Assembly: GCA_945643635.1 (NCBI GenBank)
Contig: CALZFC010000001.1
Span: 3,681,501-3,745,500 of the forward strand
DNA from: Allodiplogaster sudhausi
Taxonomy: Eukaryota; Nematoda; Chromadorea; Rhabditida; Diplogasteridae
Direction of reading: 5' to 3'
Length of the DNA: 64,000 bases
Shown: positions 32,781 to 45,265 of the stretch, piece by piece
Numbering within the stretch: the stretch's first letter is position 1
Layout of the letters: the number at the start of each line of letters is the position of its first letter
Notes under the pieces: generated by a model
What the model was told of the DNA's origin: nothing
Database searches by the model: none
What the model saw: only the letters and a program-made list of their open reading frames with translations
Position numbers and translations under genes: made by a program

Positions 32781-33225
32781 CGAGATTCACTATACTACAC
32801 CAGATTTCCGAGTCTAGAGATAGAATCATTTAGTTAAGATTCAGAAGGTGCTAGGGGGAAGGATAGCCATGGACAAAATTAATTATCGCAATCTTTTCGT
32901 TGCGGTGTTCACCGTAGGAAAGTGGGAACTCCAATTCTACAAGTTTAGCAAACAGGACGAGCGATAGACAAAATTTATTTTCGTTGGTGTTTGACCTCTT
33001 TTAAGACACTCAAAATCGCTCCGCCCTATTTCCCAGACTCATATATGTATACATATATATATGCAGCTAGCATGGCTCTCATCCATATCATCCTGCTCAC
33101 ATTTCATCTCTACAGTCATCTTAGATAAGGTGGGCTCTCTTATACCACCACTCTTTAGCTTACAATAATACCTCTTAATTCAAAGTTATTCTGGTATTAA
33201 GCCTAAACCTAATACCAGAATAACT
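32781..33225 (+). repeat. Paralogous block matching 850-1038 and 17035-17340
   Basis: The first 139 bases match the left flank of the PAT element (850-1038). The following part (CAAGTTTAGCAAAC, CTCATCCATATCAT, TTTCATCTCTACAGTCAT) matches 17035-17340. This copy is the only one of the three in which both halves are contiguous. Confidence 0.7.
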
Positions 33226-33429
33226 TTGAATTTGAACAAAAACGTCTCTTTTTCTGCAAATTATTTTATTTATATATTTACAGATCACCGAACGTCTTCC
33301 TTCGTCTTGCGGCCAAACATTTTTGAAAAACTTCCTCTAGTTCACTGTAGCCACCCTACCTTCATCCATTGGGATACCGGTATTCTCTCGGCTACCGTAA
33401 TCACTTGGATACCGTAACCTTCGAACCCA

Positions 33430-33976
33430 ATGGACCACTGGCTGAACGGCTCTCGGGACTCGGCGGCCGCCATTGACATTGTCAACGCGAGCATCGAGCA
33501 CGCGATCGCAGCATTCAGTGGGAACGGAGAAGCGGCGGATACTGCATTGAGAAAGGTAGGAAGAGGGAGAGCGAGAGAGCGAGAAGGTGAGAAAGAGTGA
33601 GGCGGAGAAAGAAAGAGAGAGGGAGAGGGAAGGGAGAGAGGGAACGAGAAAGAGAGAGAAGCTGAGAGCGAGAGATGCAGAGAACGAAGACGATAAGTTC
33701 ATAAGGTGAGATAGCGAATGCGCTAACATTAATTGATGGAGCGAGAGAGAGTTTCCCTCCTTCTCCCTCTCTCTCTCTCAGTCTTTCTTTCTCTCGTTCC
33801 AAATATGCACCGCTCCTGCCTGCTCTCTTTCATTCTATCTGGTTCGTGTCGATATACGTATCTCACCTTTGAAGATTGAAGAAGTGAAGTCAACTTTGCC
33901 CGCCGACTCGCAACGTGAAGTGGATCAGAAGAGATGGGAACTCTGTCTGTCGCTCGGGAGGCCAGAAAATAAATAA
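33430..33976 (+). CDS. Small two-exon gene, copy 2
   Basis: Exons 33430-33555 (MDHWLNGSRDSAAAIDIVNA to TALRK) and 33875-33976 (IEEVKSTLPADSQREVDQKR, then WELCLSLGRPENK and stop) join in phase 0 to give 75 residues. The donor is GTAGGA and the acceptor TTTGAAG, where the other copy has TTTTCAG. The intron is full of GA/CT repeats. Coding sequence is nearly identical to copy 1 (17507-18064) while the introns differ strongly, which supports real coding constraint or recent conversion. It is a short helical acidic protein with no signal peptide; unrecognised. A further upstream exon is possible because GATCACCGAACGTC and the following 100 bases are also conserved. Confidence 0.55.
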
Positions 33977-36519
33977 TCTGATGATTATAAATGCAATAAA
34001 TCTTTCAACGGTGTATAACTGAATAAAGGAATGTATGAATGACATTTGTAATAAAAATCGACTAAATTAAATATGCTTGATTAATGCTTGACTTGATCGA
34101 GATTCTAACAGCACGTTTATGTATGTATGTACTTGTCGATAATTCTAGATACATACATAGGTTGTACTATAAAAATATTAAGAATGTACATATATTATTG
34201 ACTGGTACAAAGGAACAAATATATGTATATATAAATATAAAAGAAAGATGAACTGGGTAAACCTCTCTATATCACAATAAGTGGAAAGGAATAACGCTTG
34301 TAGATAATAATTCAGGCCGACGAGGAGTTTCACAAAAAAAAGAGAATTTCACAGCCGCCATTGCGTTCTTCACGACGTCTCTGCGTGTTCAGCTAATTTT
34401 TGGTTCGATTATTTCTGAACACCTTGTTATGGATGACCCAAAATCATGTAAAAAGCTGTAAAAACATGTAAAGGTGCCTAATATCGCTCAAATTCTAAAT
34501 GAAATTAGGTGGTTACATTAATATTATTCAAAGAACAGAAAGATACTGTACCGCACCAAAAATTTCCCTGATACAGGCACATTTTTTGTATCCAAATTTC
34601 TCGTGAATGCTGTACTTTTCATTCTTTTTACTTTGCAGAAGTGTTCGCATGAAGGACATAACTAGACTGACTAGTATAATAGCCTAAGTCATGAATAGAA
34701 CGAGTTTCATGCTCCATTAATACTGTTAATTTTCTCGCAATCAGGGCAGAGAAGAGGGACTTTTGTGACTTCGGGACACTTTCAATCGAAGTTTCTACCT
34801 CAACCTTACCAAAATCAGAGGAGAAACCACTTTTTATTCGCCTTAGACCTCCTTTAATGTAACTCAGTGATCTACGTTTACAACGCATTGGTAAAATGTC
34901 CGAAGAGGTGTCGAAAGAAAGAAGCGAAGACAGTTTTTTTTTGCTTGAAAATTTGCAGTACAAGGTATGAATGTACTAGTATTATGCAACGACCATCGCA
35001 TAAAAGTCTCTCTTATCTTTCTCATTCTCTCTCTTTCTCTTTCTCTCTCATCTCGCCCTGTCTCTCAGTTTACATTTCAATTTCGCAATCTCATCTCATC
35101 ATTTCATTTTTCAATCTTATCCTATTTTTCTCGACTCGGAGTCACGCCCAGAAATTGAACTCTTGGTGTTTATAGATTTCCTTTCTCATCGGTCTGAGGT
35201 ATAAACCTGAGAAAAAGAAAAAGCGAAAATTTTTTCCATAATTAAAAAAAACCATAATTCTGCACTGAAACATGCACGAGCCTAATCTGTAAATATTATC
35301 TATGATGGAATAATCATAATTAGCTCATAAAATGGCTTAACCATTGACAAGATAGCTGAAAAATAAAATATCTTCTTTTTTGGCGATCTTATTCTTTTGT
35401 TTTGGACAAAATATGCATTTGCTCATTCTGTGCACATATTTTCTGAAATATATTTTTCTATCTGTAGATATATACTACATACATATGAGCAGATTGGTGT
35501 TGCAAAAATCTGAACAAAATTGGAAAACGATCTCTCACTAACTATAAATCGTTAGTTTAATTTTGTTTTGCATTTTTGATTTCTCAAGGAAAATATGAAT
35601 AAAAACATTCATGCTACTTTTTCTTTCTTTCTCTCTTTCTCGTATTGTTTTCTTTTCATCGATTTGACTACATTAATAGTTAATGTGTCCCTTTATTCAG
35701 ATAACCCCACTCTCGTGTGAAAGAGTTGCGTGTTCTCGAACAGTTTGTTCACATTGCTGTATTAAAGCGAGCAGATCTGCAACACACGCCATGCTACATA
35801 CATACATAAATACGGAGAGCAAGTTGACTTTTCGACGGAGAAGAAAAATCAAATTTAAGAGACGATATTATAACCTTCAATATTAGAAATATCCACGGAG
35901 TAGCTTTCCCTGACAATCGAGAAAGCGCGACAGATGAGGCCGCTGCACAAAAAATAAAAGCAGGTAAAAAAGGAAAACTTGGAAACCCAGTATCTCCGCG
36001 ATTTTAGCCTAGCAAGCATTCAAAGCGAAATTAAATTTAAAAAAGGAAGAAAGGCCAAAGTGACTATTTATTTAATAATAATGCAATAATGCACGGAAAA
36101 AAAATTAAAGGTTTTAAGGAAATGACCAAAGTGCAGTTTTTGTTTTCGATTGCCCGTGCGGAATTATTGCTAATTATTAAAGAGGAATCGCTGAAAAATT
36201 TCACTTTGGCTATCCGTCCATCGCTATATGAGAGTGATTGATCATCTTTTGTTCTCCTTCATCTTCTCATCTTTAGCAGGGCTAAAGTCCATTTTGCAAT
36301 CAAAATCAGCCATAGCAGTGATATGTTGGCTAAGTGAGCTAGGTGATCTGCAGGCCACACCATGCTACACACATACGGAGAGCAAGACACATTTCGACGA
36401 AGAAGAAAGACAAATTAGTATAATCCTCATTAAGACTAATTATTAAATTATTATCTATGACAAAGCGATCTGTGTATATTATAATTATTACAATCCTAAT
36501 TTATTCACATAACTGGGGG
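33977..36519. other. Interval with a dispersed repeat pair
   Basis: No gene is recognised. About 35755-35870 and 36325-36420 share CCATGCTACA, CATACGGAGAGCAAG, TTCGACG and AGAAGAAA in the same order and are two copies of a short repeat of about 100 bp. Confidence 0.5.
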
Positions 36520-38175
36520 TGGACGTTGGCCCCTTCCGGAAAGTTCTGGAAAATTCCATGTTCCGGGACAAAACTCAGTCTGTTCCAGAATCTTCTGGAA
36601 TGTTTCCAGTACCGGGGGCAGACGTTGGCTCTTTCCGGAAAGTTTTCCAGAACATTCCGGAAGGGGCCAACGTCTGCCCCGGTCCTTGGAACATTCCAGA
36701 AAGTTCCAGAAGGGGCCAAGTTTATCCCGGGACATGGAATTTTTCCAGAACATTCCGGAAGGTGCCAACGCCTGCCCCCGGTCCTTGGAACATTCCAGAA
36801 GATTCCAGAAGGGGCCGAGTTTGGTCCCGGGACTATCCAGAACATTCCGGAAGAGTTCCCCAATAATCGGAACATTCGTCTGCCCCTGAAAATGGGAACA
36901 TTCCAGAAAGTTCCAGAAGGAGCCGCGTTTGGCCCCGGGACGCGAAACTTTCCAGAACATTCCGGAAGGGGCCAACGCCTGCCCCCGGTCCTTGGAACAT
37001 TCCATAAGGTTCCAGAAGGTGCCTAGTTTGATCCCGGGACTTCCCAGAACATTCCGGAAGGGGCCACGATAATGGGAACATTCGTCTGCCCCCGATACTG
37101 GGAACATTCCAGAAGGTTCCAGAACGGACCAAGTTCTCCAGAAGATTCCGGAAGAGACCAACGCCTGCCCCCGGTCCTTGGAACATTACAGAATGTTCTA
37201 GAAGGGGCCGAGTTTGGCCCCAGAACGTGGAATTTTCCAGAACATTCAGGAAAGGGACAACTTCTGCCCCCGATACTGGGGTCGTTTCAGAACGTTCCAA
37301 AAGGACCCACTTTCTGCCACTGGACGTGGAATTTTCCAGAACATTCCGGAAGGGGACAACTTCTGCCCCCGATACTCTGGTCGTTCCAGAAATTTCCAAA
37401 AGGACCCACTTTCTGCCCCTGGACGATGAATTTTCCAGAACATTCCGGAAGGGGACAACTTCTGCCCCCGATACTGGGGTCGTTCCAGAAATTTCCAAAA
37501 GGACCCACTTTCTGCCCCTGGACGTGGAATTTTCCAGAACATTCCTGAAGGGGACAACTTCTGCCCCCATACTGGGGTCGTTCCAGAAATTTCCAAAAGG
37601 ACCCACTTTCTGCATCTGGACGTGTAATTTTCCAGAACATTTCGGAAGAAGATAACTTAAAGATGGAGTAAAAGATGTCGTGTCTGAGTGCATTCGGAGA
37701 AAATGGAGGTGGTGCCAGCGGATATCAAACTTGGCGGACTGGAGATGGGCCCGAGCTATCACGGAGTGGTATCCACGAGGACCTAAGCGGAAGCGAGGTA
37801 GGCCGGCTACGAAATGGCGGGACGACCTTACCAAGATCCTTGGTGCCAACTTCCTCCATCATGCATCAAGTCCCCAAGAATGGCGAAGACTCATGGCGCT
37901 CCACGGAATCCATTAACAGGTTGAAATAAAGCGTTGATTGATTGATTGATTGATTGATAACTTCTGCCCCCGATACTGGGGTCGTTCCAGAAATTTCCAA
38001 AAGGACCCAGTTTCTGCCAACCTGGATGTGAAATTTTCCAGAACATTCCGGAAGGGGACAACTTCTGCCCCCGATACTTGGGTCGTTCCAGAAATTTCCA
38101 AAAGGACCCACTTTCTGCCCCTGGACGTGGAATTTTCCAGAACATTCCGGAAAGGGACAACTTCTACCCCTGATG
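36520..38175 (+). repeat. Minisatellite with units of about 60 and 99 bp
   Basis: Arrays of GC-rich units built from CCAGAACATTCCGGAAGGGG, TCTGCCCC and GAACATTCCAGAA. Between 37256 and 37553 the phrase GACAACTTCTGCCCC recurs at 37256, 37355, 37455 and 37553, a 98-100-bp period. Earlier units (36520-37250) are more diverged. Because the units contain CCGGAA and TTCCGG in both senses, open frames run through both strands but are repeat artefacts. The array is interrupted by a LINE tail at 37665-37957 and resumes after it. Confidence 0.9.
37665..37957 (+). mobile_element. RTE-like LINE 3' end inside the minisatellite
   Basis: The frame RRKWRWCQRISNLADWRWAR, then EWYPRGPKRKRGRPATKWRD and DDLTKILGANF, ending EWRRLMALHGIH and stop, is the characteristic C-terminus of non-LTR reverse transcriptases. 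It is followed 15 bases later by five repeats of a TTGA tetranucleotide, a tail type typical of RTE elements. Only about 78 residues remain, so this is a 5'-truncated insertion. GATAACTT on the left (about 37651) is repeated right after the tail (37956 onward) and is a likely target duplication. The flanking minisatellite phrase CTTCTGCCCCCGATACTGG resumes directly. Confidence 0.85.
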
Positions 38176-40515
38176 AAAGTGTGGTGATCTTTGCTATGGC
38201 ATGGACTTACAGAGTATACATAGATGTGTACATACATCGTACAAATATATATATTCGCTATCATCATAACAGAAAATACCACTTGCATAGCTTTCCCTGT
38301 TTTCAGAGTCATCACAAGGGATGCGCGATTAAAAATATCGTCAATTAGATTCGGGACTCTCCTAAGACGAGACACACACTCAGAAGTCCAACTCTCTCAC
38401 TCTCATTCCCTCTTAAATTTTTATTTACTTAATTTTTTCTTAATTTTTTCACCTCCTCGGCAAAGCCGCTTACTAAAAAAATTGGCAAAAAAAATCCAGA
38501 AAACCTTCCAAACATATGTGTTGTTCCTTAAAAAAACATCACACAGATACCTAGTACTTGAAACAATATTATGTACTTGAATTGTTAAGTTGGGCTCAAC
38601 AAACTTTTCTGCATTTTCCCTTGCGAGATTCGAACAAAATTTGGAACGATTACTTGTTTACTGATTTTATCATAAAATATTCCACGACCATAGCGACGAA
38701 TTATGGAGAAAAACTAATATGCAAATCACATGCTAGCAGTGCTCGATGCACCGGAAGAAATATACAATGGACAAGGACACTTGAGTGCAGCTCTTCCTTG
38801 AGTCGGTGGGCTGAACCAGGTTCTAACCATAAGGAGAGTGCTATAACTACTTAAGGTTATGATTTAAACATCATTTACAGCACGTTACTTAAAGGAGGGC
38901 GATTGTCGAAAAAAAAAAGAAATTCTGACACGGTCTATATTTTACAAAAGACTCTAATGTACCTACATTCACGCTTAAAAACATCGATCGCTAAGAAAAT
39001 GAATATGCGAGATATAAAATGGACGCGACCCTTCGCATACTCAAACTCGCGTGCTATTTGATTTATGCCACTAAAGAAATGTGCATTGTCTTCTCGCAGC
39101 GCAGACGCGGCAAGTCGAGCTTGCATTAAATTTTCTTCTCTGTGTTTCCTATTGCGATACCCGAACACAAATAAATGTTCAGAGATGTCATTGCTCGTTG
39201 ACGAATTGCAAAATGCTCAACGGCCAAATCGATGAAACGTTGCAAAAAAAAGTATGCAAATCACTAGTCGTTGCCTTTGATCGAACGTTAAAGAGATTAA
39301 GTGAGAGAGAGAGATAGAGAGAAGGTGGGAGCGAGAGGGAGAGAGAATGTCGCAGAGACAAAGAGGAAAAAGAGAGAGAGGGCAATTTGGCTAGAGAGTG
39401 AGAGCGAATGTGAAGCGGAAGTGTTGATAGTTCCGACCATATTATGTACATTACTGAACGCAGTGAATTCTTGCTAAACTTTTTGCGTCACTGTGGTTAT
39501 CATTTTCATTACAACTTTCTAAAGAGACATTAAAATTACTTTTAAAAAGATATGAGCTACTTCGATTATCCACTATACTAGTAATCTGGTGGCGCCGTCT
39601 AATTTTGTTCTTTTCTTTAAATTTTTTAACAGAGTCACTATAAACATAATATTAGTTAGGTCATATACATATCAGTGATAATAGATCAGTGCGAGGAGCA
39701 ACAATTGCAAAGTGAAACGTTTGGCGGCCCAAATTTAAAATTTCCCGCCGGACAACGTGTTCTTGAGACGCTGCAGTTTTTTTTGTTATCATCTATATTA
39801 AAGTTTAATTACTGTGTGCAGTACGATTATTTCACTATTCTTATTTGCTTCTGACGAAAGTTTTCTGCTTGCTGTTAATTTTGGAGAAAAAATATGACGT
39901 AATGTATGAACAGCTTGGCTTCTGATGTATGAGGTGCAAAGTTGGAGGCAAGAAATATAAATAATAGTTGAAATGGAGAGAGAGAGAAATAGAGAGAGAG
40001 GGAAAAAGAGTGAGAGGAGAGTGAAAGAAAGAAACAGAGAGAGAAAGAGAGAGAGAGGAGAGGGAAAGAGAGAAACAGAGAGAGAGTGAGAGAGAGAGAG
40101 AGAGAGATAGAAAATGCGTGAGACTCTTCGGTCTCAACGTTACCAACAATAGATTTTAGATCACTACATTGTGCAAGCTTGACGTCTACTTGTTTTGTCT
40201 TTTCCTTCTGCTTGTTAATTAATCCTATTTTGAATTCCCGTCATTTGATTGTAGAGTGAGTTTCAATATGTGAGAACAGAATTCAAAAATGCACATTTTT
40301 CTGTCTCCTTTTTTCTTTTGCATTCATAACTTTCTTCAGATTCGAACGAATTTAGTCACTCCGTTAAAGTCCTTACAATTAGTGAATGCAGCTTACAATT
40401 AGATACGCTGCTAACGTTTTTGCAAAAAAAATTTGCATGGGCAGATTTTTGATCGAGTCCCTTTTGTGAGGAGAGAATGCGAGAGAAAAAGTGCAGCGAA
40501 AGAGAGAGGGGGGAG

Positions 40516-40556
<41 letters not shown>

Positions 40557-41331
40557 GAAGAGAGAGAGGAAGGGAGAGAGAGACGTTGAACTAGACAAAA
40601 AACGGTAAAGAAGGTAAGCGAGTGTGTGTGAGAGAGAGATGAAGACAGAGAGAGAGAAAGAGACGTTGTATGAGAGTCTGAGAAATAGTGAGTGAGAAGA
40701 AGGTATAATGTTGAGGTGAGGCCACGCACATGTTTCCGTGCATTTCTTCCAATTGTTCAATTTCTTAATTTTTAAGCATACCTTTTTTTGTCTTAGATAA
40801 TAATTGTATCTTCACGAAAAAGTGGAGATATAATTTTAAAAAAAAATAAATTCGTCAAAGAGCCAAAAACTCACGTTTGAATTGGCGCCTTTTTGCCGGC
40901 GAGAAGGGCGAAGGAGCATGTGGTTTAGGGAGATACAAAAGTCTAAAAAATTTAAAGCAGCTCAAGGAGAGATTTCCTATGTGTACATCTATCTATTTAT
41001 TTCGTACACATCGCCCATTAATGAGAGATGCACGAAATGGGCGCCTAAGGACGGTGCTTTTTAAGGCAACAACCAAAAAAAAAGTATTGCTTTGGAAAAA
41101 CTACCTGCGTATAAGCTTAAATGTGCTCGTAGACGGAGGACAACTCTTTTGCTATTGATAATAATTACTATTATAATTGTTATTTCTATAAGTTGCAATA
41201 ATATCATTTCTGTTTTCATATTATTATTATTATGATCATCGCTATTGTTCTATCTAAACTCCCTTGATCAGCGCCACCTTTATCACAACCGCTATCTTCC
41301 CCCTATCGACACCACCTTATCTCCACCATCT
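38176..41331. other. Interval rich in GA tracts, no confident gene
   Basis: GA/CT-rich tracts occur at 39300-39400, 39972-40110 and 40500-40690. Short related segments near 39225-39300 and 40385-40465 (AACGTT, TTGCAAAAAAAA, TTTGATCGA) suggest a duplicated pair. ACTCACGTTTGAATTGGCGC at 40871 recurs at 59185 (CCCGTATTTGAATTGGCGCA) and, more diverged, near 42720. No coding feature is supported. Confidence 0.45.
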
Positions 41332-41508
41332 ATGTATCGTTTTAGACTGCGTTTAGCAATGCTGCGCAACGCTCCAAATCACCGTTTCATCACACGAGCT
41401 CTCTTCTTCTTCTTCACTGCCGCCTTCGTCACTGTCTACGTTTTCCATCGCACACGTCGCTCCTCTCAACTTCCGCCGAGCGCTTATTGTGATGAGGAGC
41501 AGGCTTGT

Positions 41509-41550
<42 letters not shown>

Positions 41551-43995
41551 AGAGAAAGAGAGAGAGATAGAGAGAAAGAGAGAGAGAGAAAGATCGAGAT
41601 AAAGAGAGAGAAAAATATTGACAAATATTGAATCAAACTTCCCAGAACAGAACAATAGGCTCCGCCCACCCGTCCACCTGATCATCTCTTTGTCGATCTT
41701 TAAGATGTCATTCGTCTCCTACGAGAATGGCGCACCTTCTACAGTCGGCAGCCGTTTCCGCTGCTCGCTTGTGCCACTCCTTCGATCGCTCGGCATCTCC
41801 GACGCCTTTCATTATCCACGAAGGCCTTTTAGGCAGGTGAGAAAGCGCTTAGGCTCCGCCCACCCGTCCACATTTTTTTCTAATTCAAAGGAAGACATCG
41901 TCTACGTGACGTACTCCTCGTCGAATCATTTTATGGAAGCCCGCGCTGCGCTTTCTGCAATCAGGAAACTAACTCCGAATCTCATCATCTTCTACGATCT
42001 CGGCCTTGAGCCAAATGAGGTATTTCATAATATAATTTTACTTCAATCCAATATATTTTACGAAGAAAATTATGCATGCAGAAATGGCTTATAATGCAAT
42101 TCCATGATTGTTTCCTCAGTTTGTTACTATTTCCTCAGCTGTTTTTTTTGTTTCCTCACTTCTTTCTTCTTCTTCTTCTTTCCCTTCAGCTTGGCGAGTT
42201 GGTCGCCGTCTGCAACCTCGAGATTCGCCGGCTCAACTTGGACCGTTATCAGCAGTTTACGAAACGCCTTCTCGGCTATCACTTCAAGCCGATCCTCATA
42301 TAAAAAATAGAGCGAGAGAAAGAGAGAAATATGAGAGATAGCGAGAAAATAAGAGAAAAAAAAGAAGAAAAGAAGAGGGAGTGAATCCAAGGAATCAAGA
42401 AGCTATTTGAGAAATTTAAGGAGATCCAGCAGATATTTAAAAAAAAATTACAATTTCAGGAGGTCTTCGCGTCGCTCGAGGCCTTTTGGATCGTGGACAC
42501 GAGCGTAAACTTCTTCGGCAATGCCTCGGCCTTCCATTGAGCCAGTCGTCCTAAGGCATCCCTCTTCACACAGCATCTACGCTGCGACGCATAAAAGCAC
42601 ATACATTTTAAGCTAATTAAAAGCAATATGTTCATGCATTCTTTATTTCCTCCAAAAGTCTCTCATTCGCTGAAAATATTACCAAAGTTTACCACCATCT
42701 TGATTATGCTAAGAGGTCAAAAACTCATTCTAGAAATGGCGCCTGTTGCCTAAGGGTGAAATAACATTGAATATATGTAGCTAGGAAAAATCAACTGTTG
42801 AGTTTTTTGCTCCTTTAAAGGCACCTTCACTTTTCTGCCGATCGGAAGAGAGCTGGCGAAGCGTCGCGAGATGCTCGATGCGAACACCATGTTCTTCCAA
42901 CGGAGCGACTTTGCGCGTGAGGCGGTCAAGTGGTTGGCGAATTTGAGATGAATGGTTTTTTAAAAATAAATAGCTAGTAGTAATTCTACTACATAAAAAA
43001 TTAAGAAAACTAATTTAAATTAAGGAAATATAAAAAAAAACAACGTAATAAATCGCAAACTTTAATTTAACAGCAATTAAATAAAATAATATTTTTAAAT
43101 GTTATAGGAATCTCCTGTGCGCCCTGAGCGAGGAGTGCATGAGCCCGCAGGGGGCGCAGCTGGGCTGCACGTTCAAGGAGGATCGCTACAAGGAGTTCGC
43201 GCACTGCCATCGGTGGGTCTGTATGTCTTTGAGTTTCTGTGCCTGTGTGCGTTTGTGAGTCTACGTGTGTTAATTTGCATTCATTTTTTGATTACCGTAT
43301 TTTCTCTATTAGTGCCCCTCCCTCTATTAGAACCCCCCCCCCTCTAATAGTGGCCCCCTCTCGCAAGGGTATTGAAAAATAGTACCCCTCCCTCTAATAG
43401 AACCCCCCCCCCCCTCCAATAGTGCCCCCCCCTAATTGTCTAATAGAGACGTGCCTGTAATCTATGCTTGAGGTATGGGATGCACTTTCCAATGAACTGA
43501 TTGCAAATTCATTCAAAATCAACAGTAAAACTGATATTCCAGTGATGATTAATTTAAAGTAGAGCAATAATTCTTCATTTTTGTAAATAAAATGCTGTTA
43601 TCAAACTTTTAGTCAATCACATTAAAAAATAGTAACCCTCCCTTTAATAGAATTCCCCCCCCCCTTCTAATAGTGCCCCCTCTCGCAGACGTATTGAAAA
43701 AAGTACCCCCGGGGGCACTTATAGAGAAAATACGGTATATGTCGTTAGCATTAGGTTTTTTTGAAGGAAGGTTAACGTGTTAAAGATTTTTTTCTAATCG
43801 ATTTTGTTTTGTAGATTCGATCAATCATCAATAAACTTGATTGTGACCTCACTTCTTGGCCGCGAAAATCGGCTACCAACGGGCGTTCACGGACCGGACG
43901 ACTTCGTCAACTTTACCATTGTTGAACGCGGCCACAGCGAGCTGGGCCCGCTGCGCATTCCGTGCGACGAACGGTTGAGGGCGCTTTATCCCTGA
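41332..43995 (+). CDS. DUF1647-like nematode protein, several exon junctions abnormal
   Basis: Candidate exons are 41332-41506 (signal anchor ALFFFFTAAFVTVYVF), 41705-41836, 41891-42019 (VYVTYSSSNHFMEARAALSA, IFYDLGLEPNE), 42190-42300 (YHFKPILI), 42460-about 42600 (AFWIVDTSVNFF, then SIYAATH), 42821-about 42935 (FLPIGRELAKRREMLDANTM), 43108-43212 (LLCALSEECMSPQGAQLGC, EFAHCHR) and 43815-43995. FYDLGL, WIVDTSV, HSIYAATH and CALSEEC are typical of DUF1647, a nematode family with glycosyltransferase-like features, probably Golgi type II membrane proteins. The last two exons splice canonically. Exons ending near 42300, 42592 and 42933 lack a GT donor, and a frameshift lies near 42520, so the gene is probably decaying. 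Confidence 0.65.
43295..43735. mobile_element. MITE with CCGTATTTTCTCTATTAG termini, second copy
   Basis: Starts CCGTATTTTCTCTATTAG and ends with its reverse complement, flanked by TA at 43293-43294 and 43736-43737. It lies in the last intron of the DUF1647-like gene. The interior contains C-rich runs with alternating CTCTAATAG phrases. Same family as 28385-28707 but 118 bp longer, with extra copies of the internal C-rich repeat. Confidence 0.85.
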
Positions 43996-45119
43996 CCCTA
44001 TCGCCAAGAAGTGCCTCCACCTAGAAACGTCGAGTTTACTTATCTCTGCTGGTATTTTTATATTGAACACCTATATCATCTAGCAATACAATCATGAATG
44101 GCTACTATTTTGCAAGAAATAGAGTAACAATAGTTCTCCGTCTTTAAATATTCATCGATGTGATAATTATTTTGACTGTATAATTCTGGTCAATGATTTT
44201 CCGCGAGTCTGCAAAACTTGATCTCCGTCATTTTTCAAGACATCACATCGTTCTAAAAGTATACATATGTATAAGTAAATTGACATTTTAATTTTATCAC
44301 ATTTTTTATACAGCACCAAAAGCACCACAATGACACACAAAATTAAGCAAGCATTCACTGCGTTCAGTAATGTCCATAATATGTACGGAACTATCAATAC
44401 TTCCGCTTCACATGAAGTAAATTGGCATCGTTTAAAATATGTTTTCTAATCGATGGACTACCGAAATACTTTTTAAAATGTAACTCAAAAAGTTTTCAAA
44501 AAGTTTTAAAATTTCCAATCAAGTTGTGCGCTTATCAATGAGAGCATTCCGAATTATTATGCATACTTACATAGATTCATGAACTCATGCTTTACTATCA
44601 AGCAATACAATCCGGATTGCCATATTTCATGCCTCGAACATTTTTTTTTAATTTATTGACACCAAATTTTTGTAGTGTCATTAAACACATCGTGAATTTT
44701 GCTGCGTTTCACAACTTGGAACTTTGCCAAGTTCGAAGCTGAGTTTGTAAGGAAAGCCACCTGAATACTGCCTGCGGGAGTTGCGAAAATTGAATTGCAC
44801 TGTAAAGAAATATATAACTTTAGCGTGTTTACTCTGCTTCATAGTAAACAAATATGTTGTAAACAAATAACAAATTAATTTCAAATATGTTGACTCAACA
44901 GTCAACATATTTGAGCATTCAAAGAGTTTGGCCAAGCATGTATTCGGAGAAAATGTGTAACTTTGTATCTAGAGTAATTTTTATGATCGGAGACCTTACA
45001 ACCAACATTTGAATATGAATACCAGTATAGAAATGTTGCTCCAATTCGAGCTTTCTCTTCTCTCCTCTCCGACTTCTTGTGAAGTTGACATATCGATATG
45101 TTTTGACCAATCAAGACCT
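43996..45119. other. Intergenic interval
   Basis: No gene is recognised. A segment near 44345-44415 (CACTGCGTTCAGTAATGTCC, ATAATATGTACGGAACTATC) is close to the reverse complement of 39418-39465, marking another dispersed repeat. Confidence 0.45.
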
Positions 45120-45265
45120 CTGACTTGCTGAGATCTCAGCAAGTCAGGAGGTCTCGATTAGGCAAATTCGCACGCGTCGTTCTCACTCTCTTAAGAGGCT
45201 CTTCGAAGGGGCAGCGCTAATTACAGCAAATGTTGCCCCGTCACCTTCGTCTGAGTCATTCCGAG
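45120..45265 (+). promoter_or_regulatory. Conserved upstream block of copy E
   Basis: AGCAAGTCAGGAGGTCTCGA, GGGGCAGCGCTAATTACAGC and GTCACCTTCGTCTGAGTCAT parallel the block at 11390-11575 upstream of copy C. It lies about 450 bp upstream of the start codon. A short inverted repeat (CTGACTTGCTGAGATCTCAG with AGCAAGTCAG) is centred near 45133. Confidence 0.4.

Noticed and set aside
33337..33802. Minus-strand Ser/Leu-rich frames of 95-130 codons (also near 39188, 39841, 40356 and 41353)
   Set aside because: They translate GA/CT microsatellites into Ser-Leu-Phe runs and overlap introns on the other strand.
36501..38375. Long open frames on both strands (up to 338 codons) at 36500-38375
   Set aside because: They run through the 99-bp minisatellite in several phases and both strands with repeating Pro/Gly/Phe peptides, so they are repeat artefacts.
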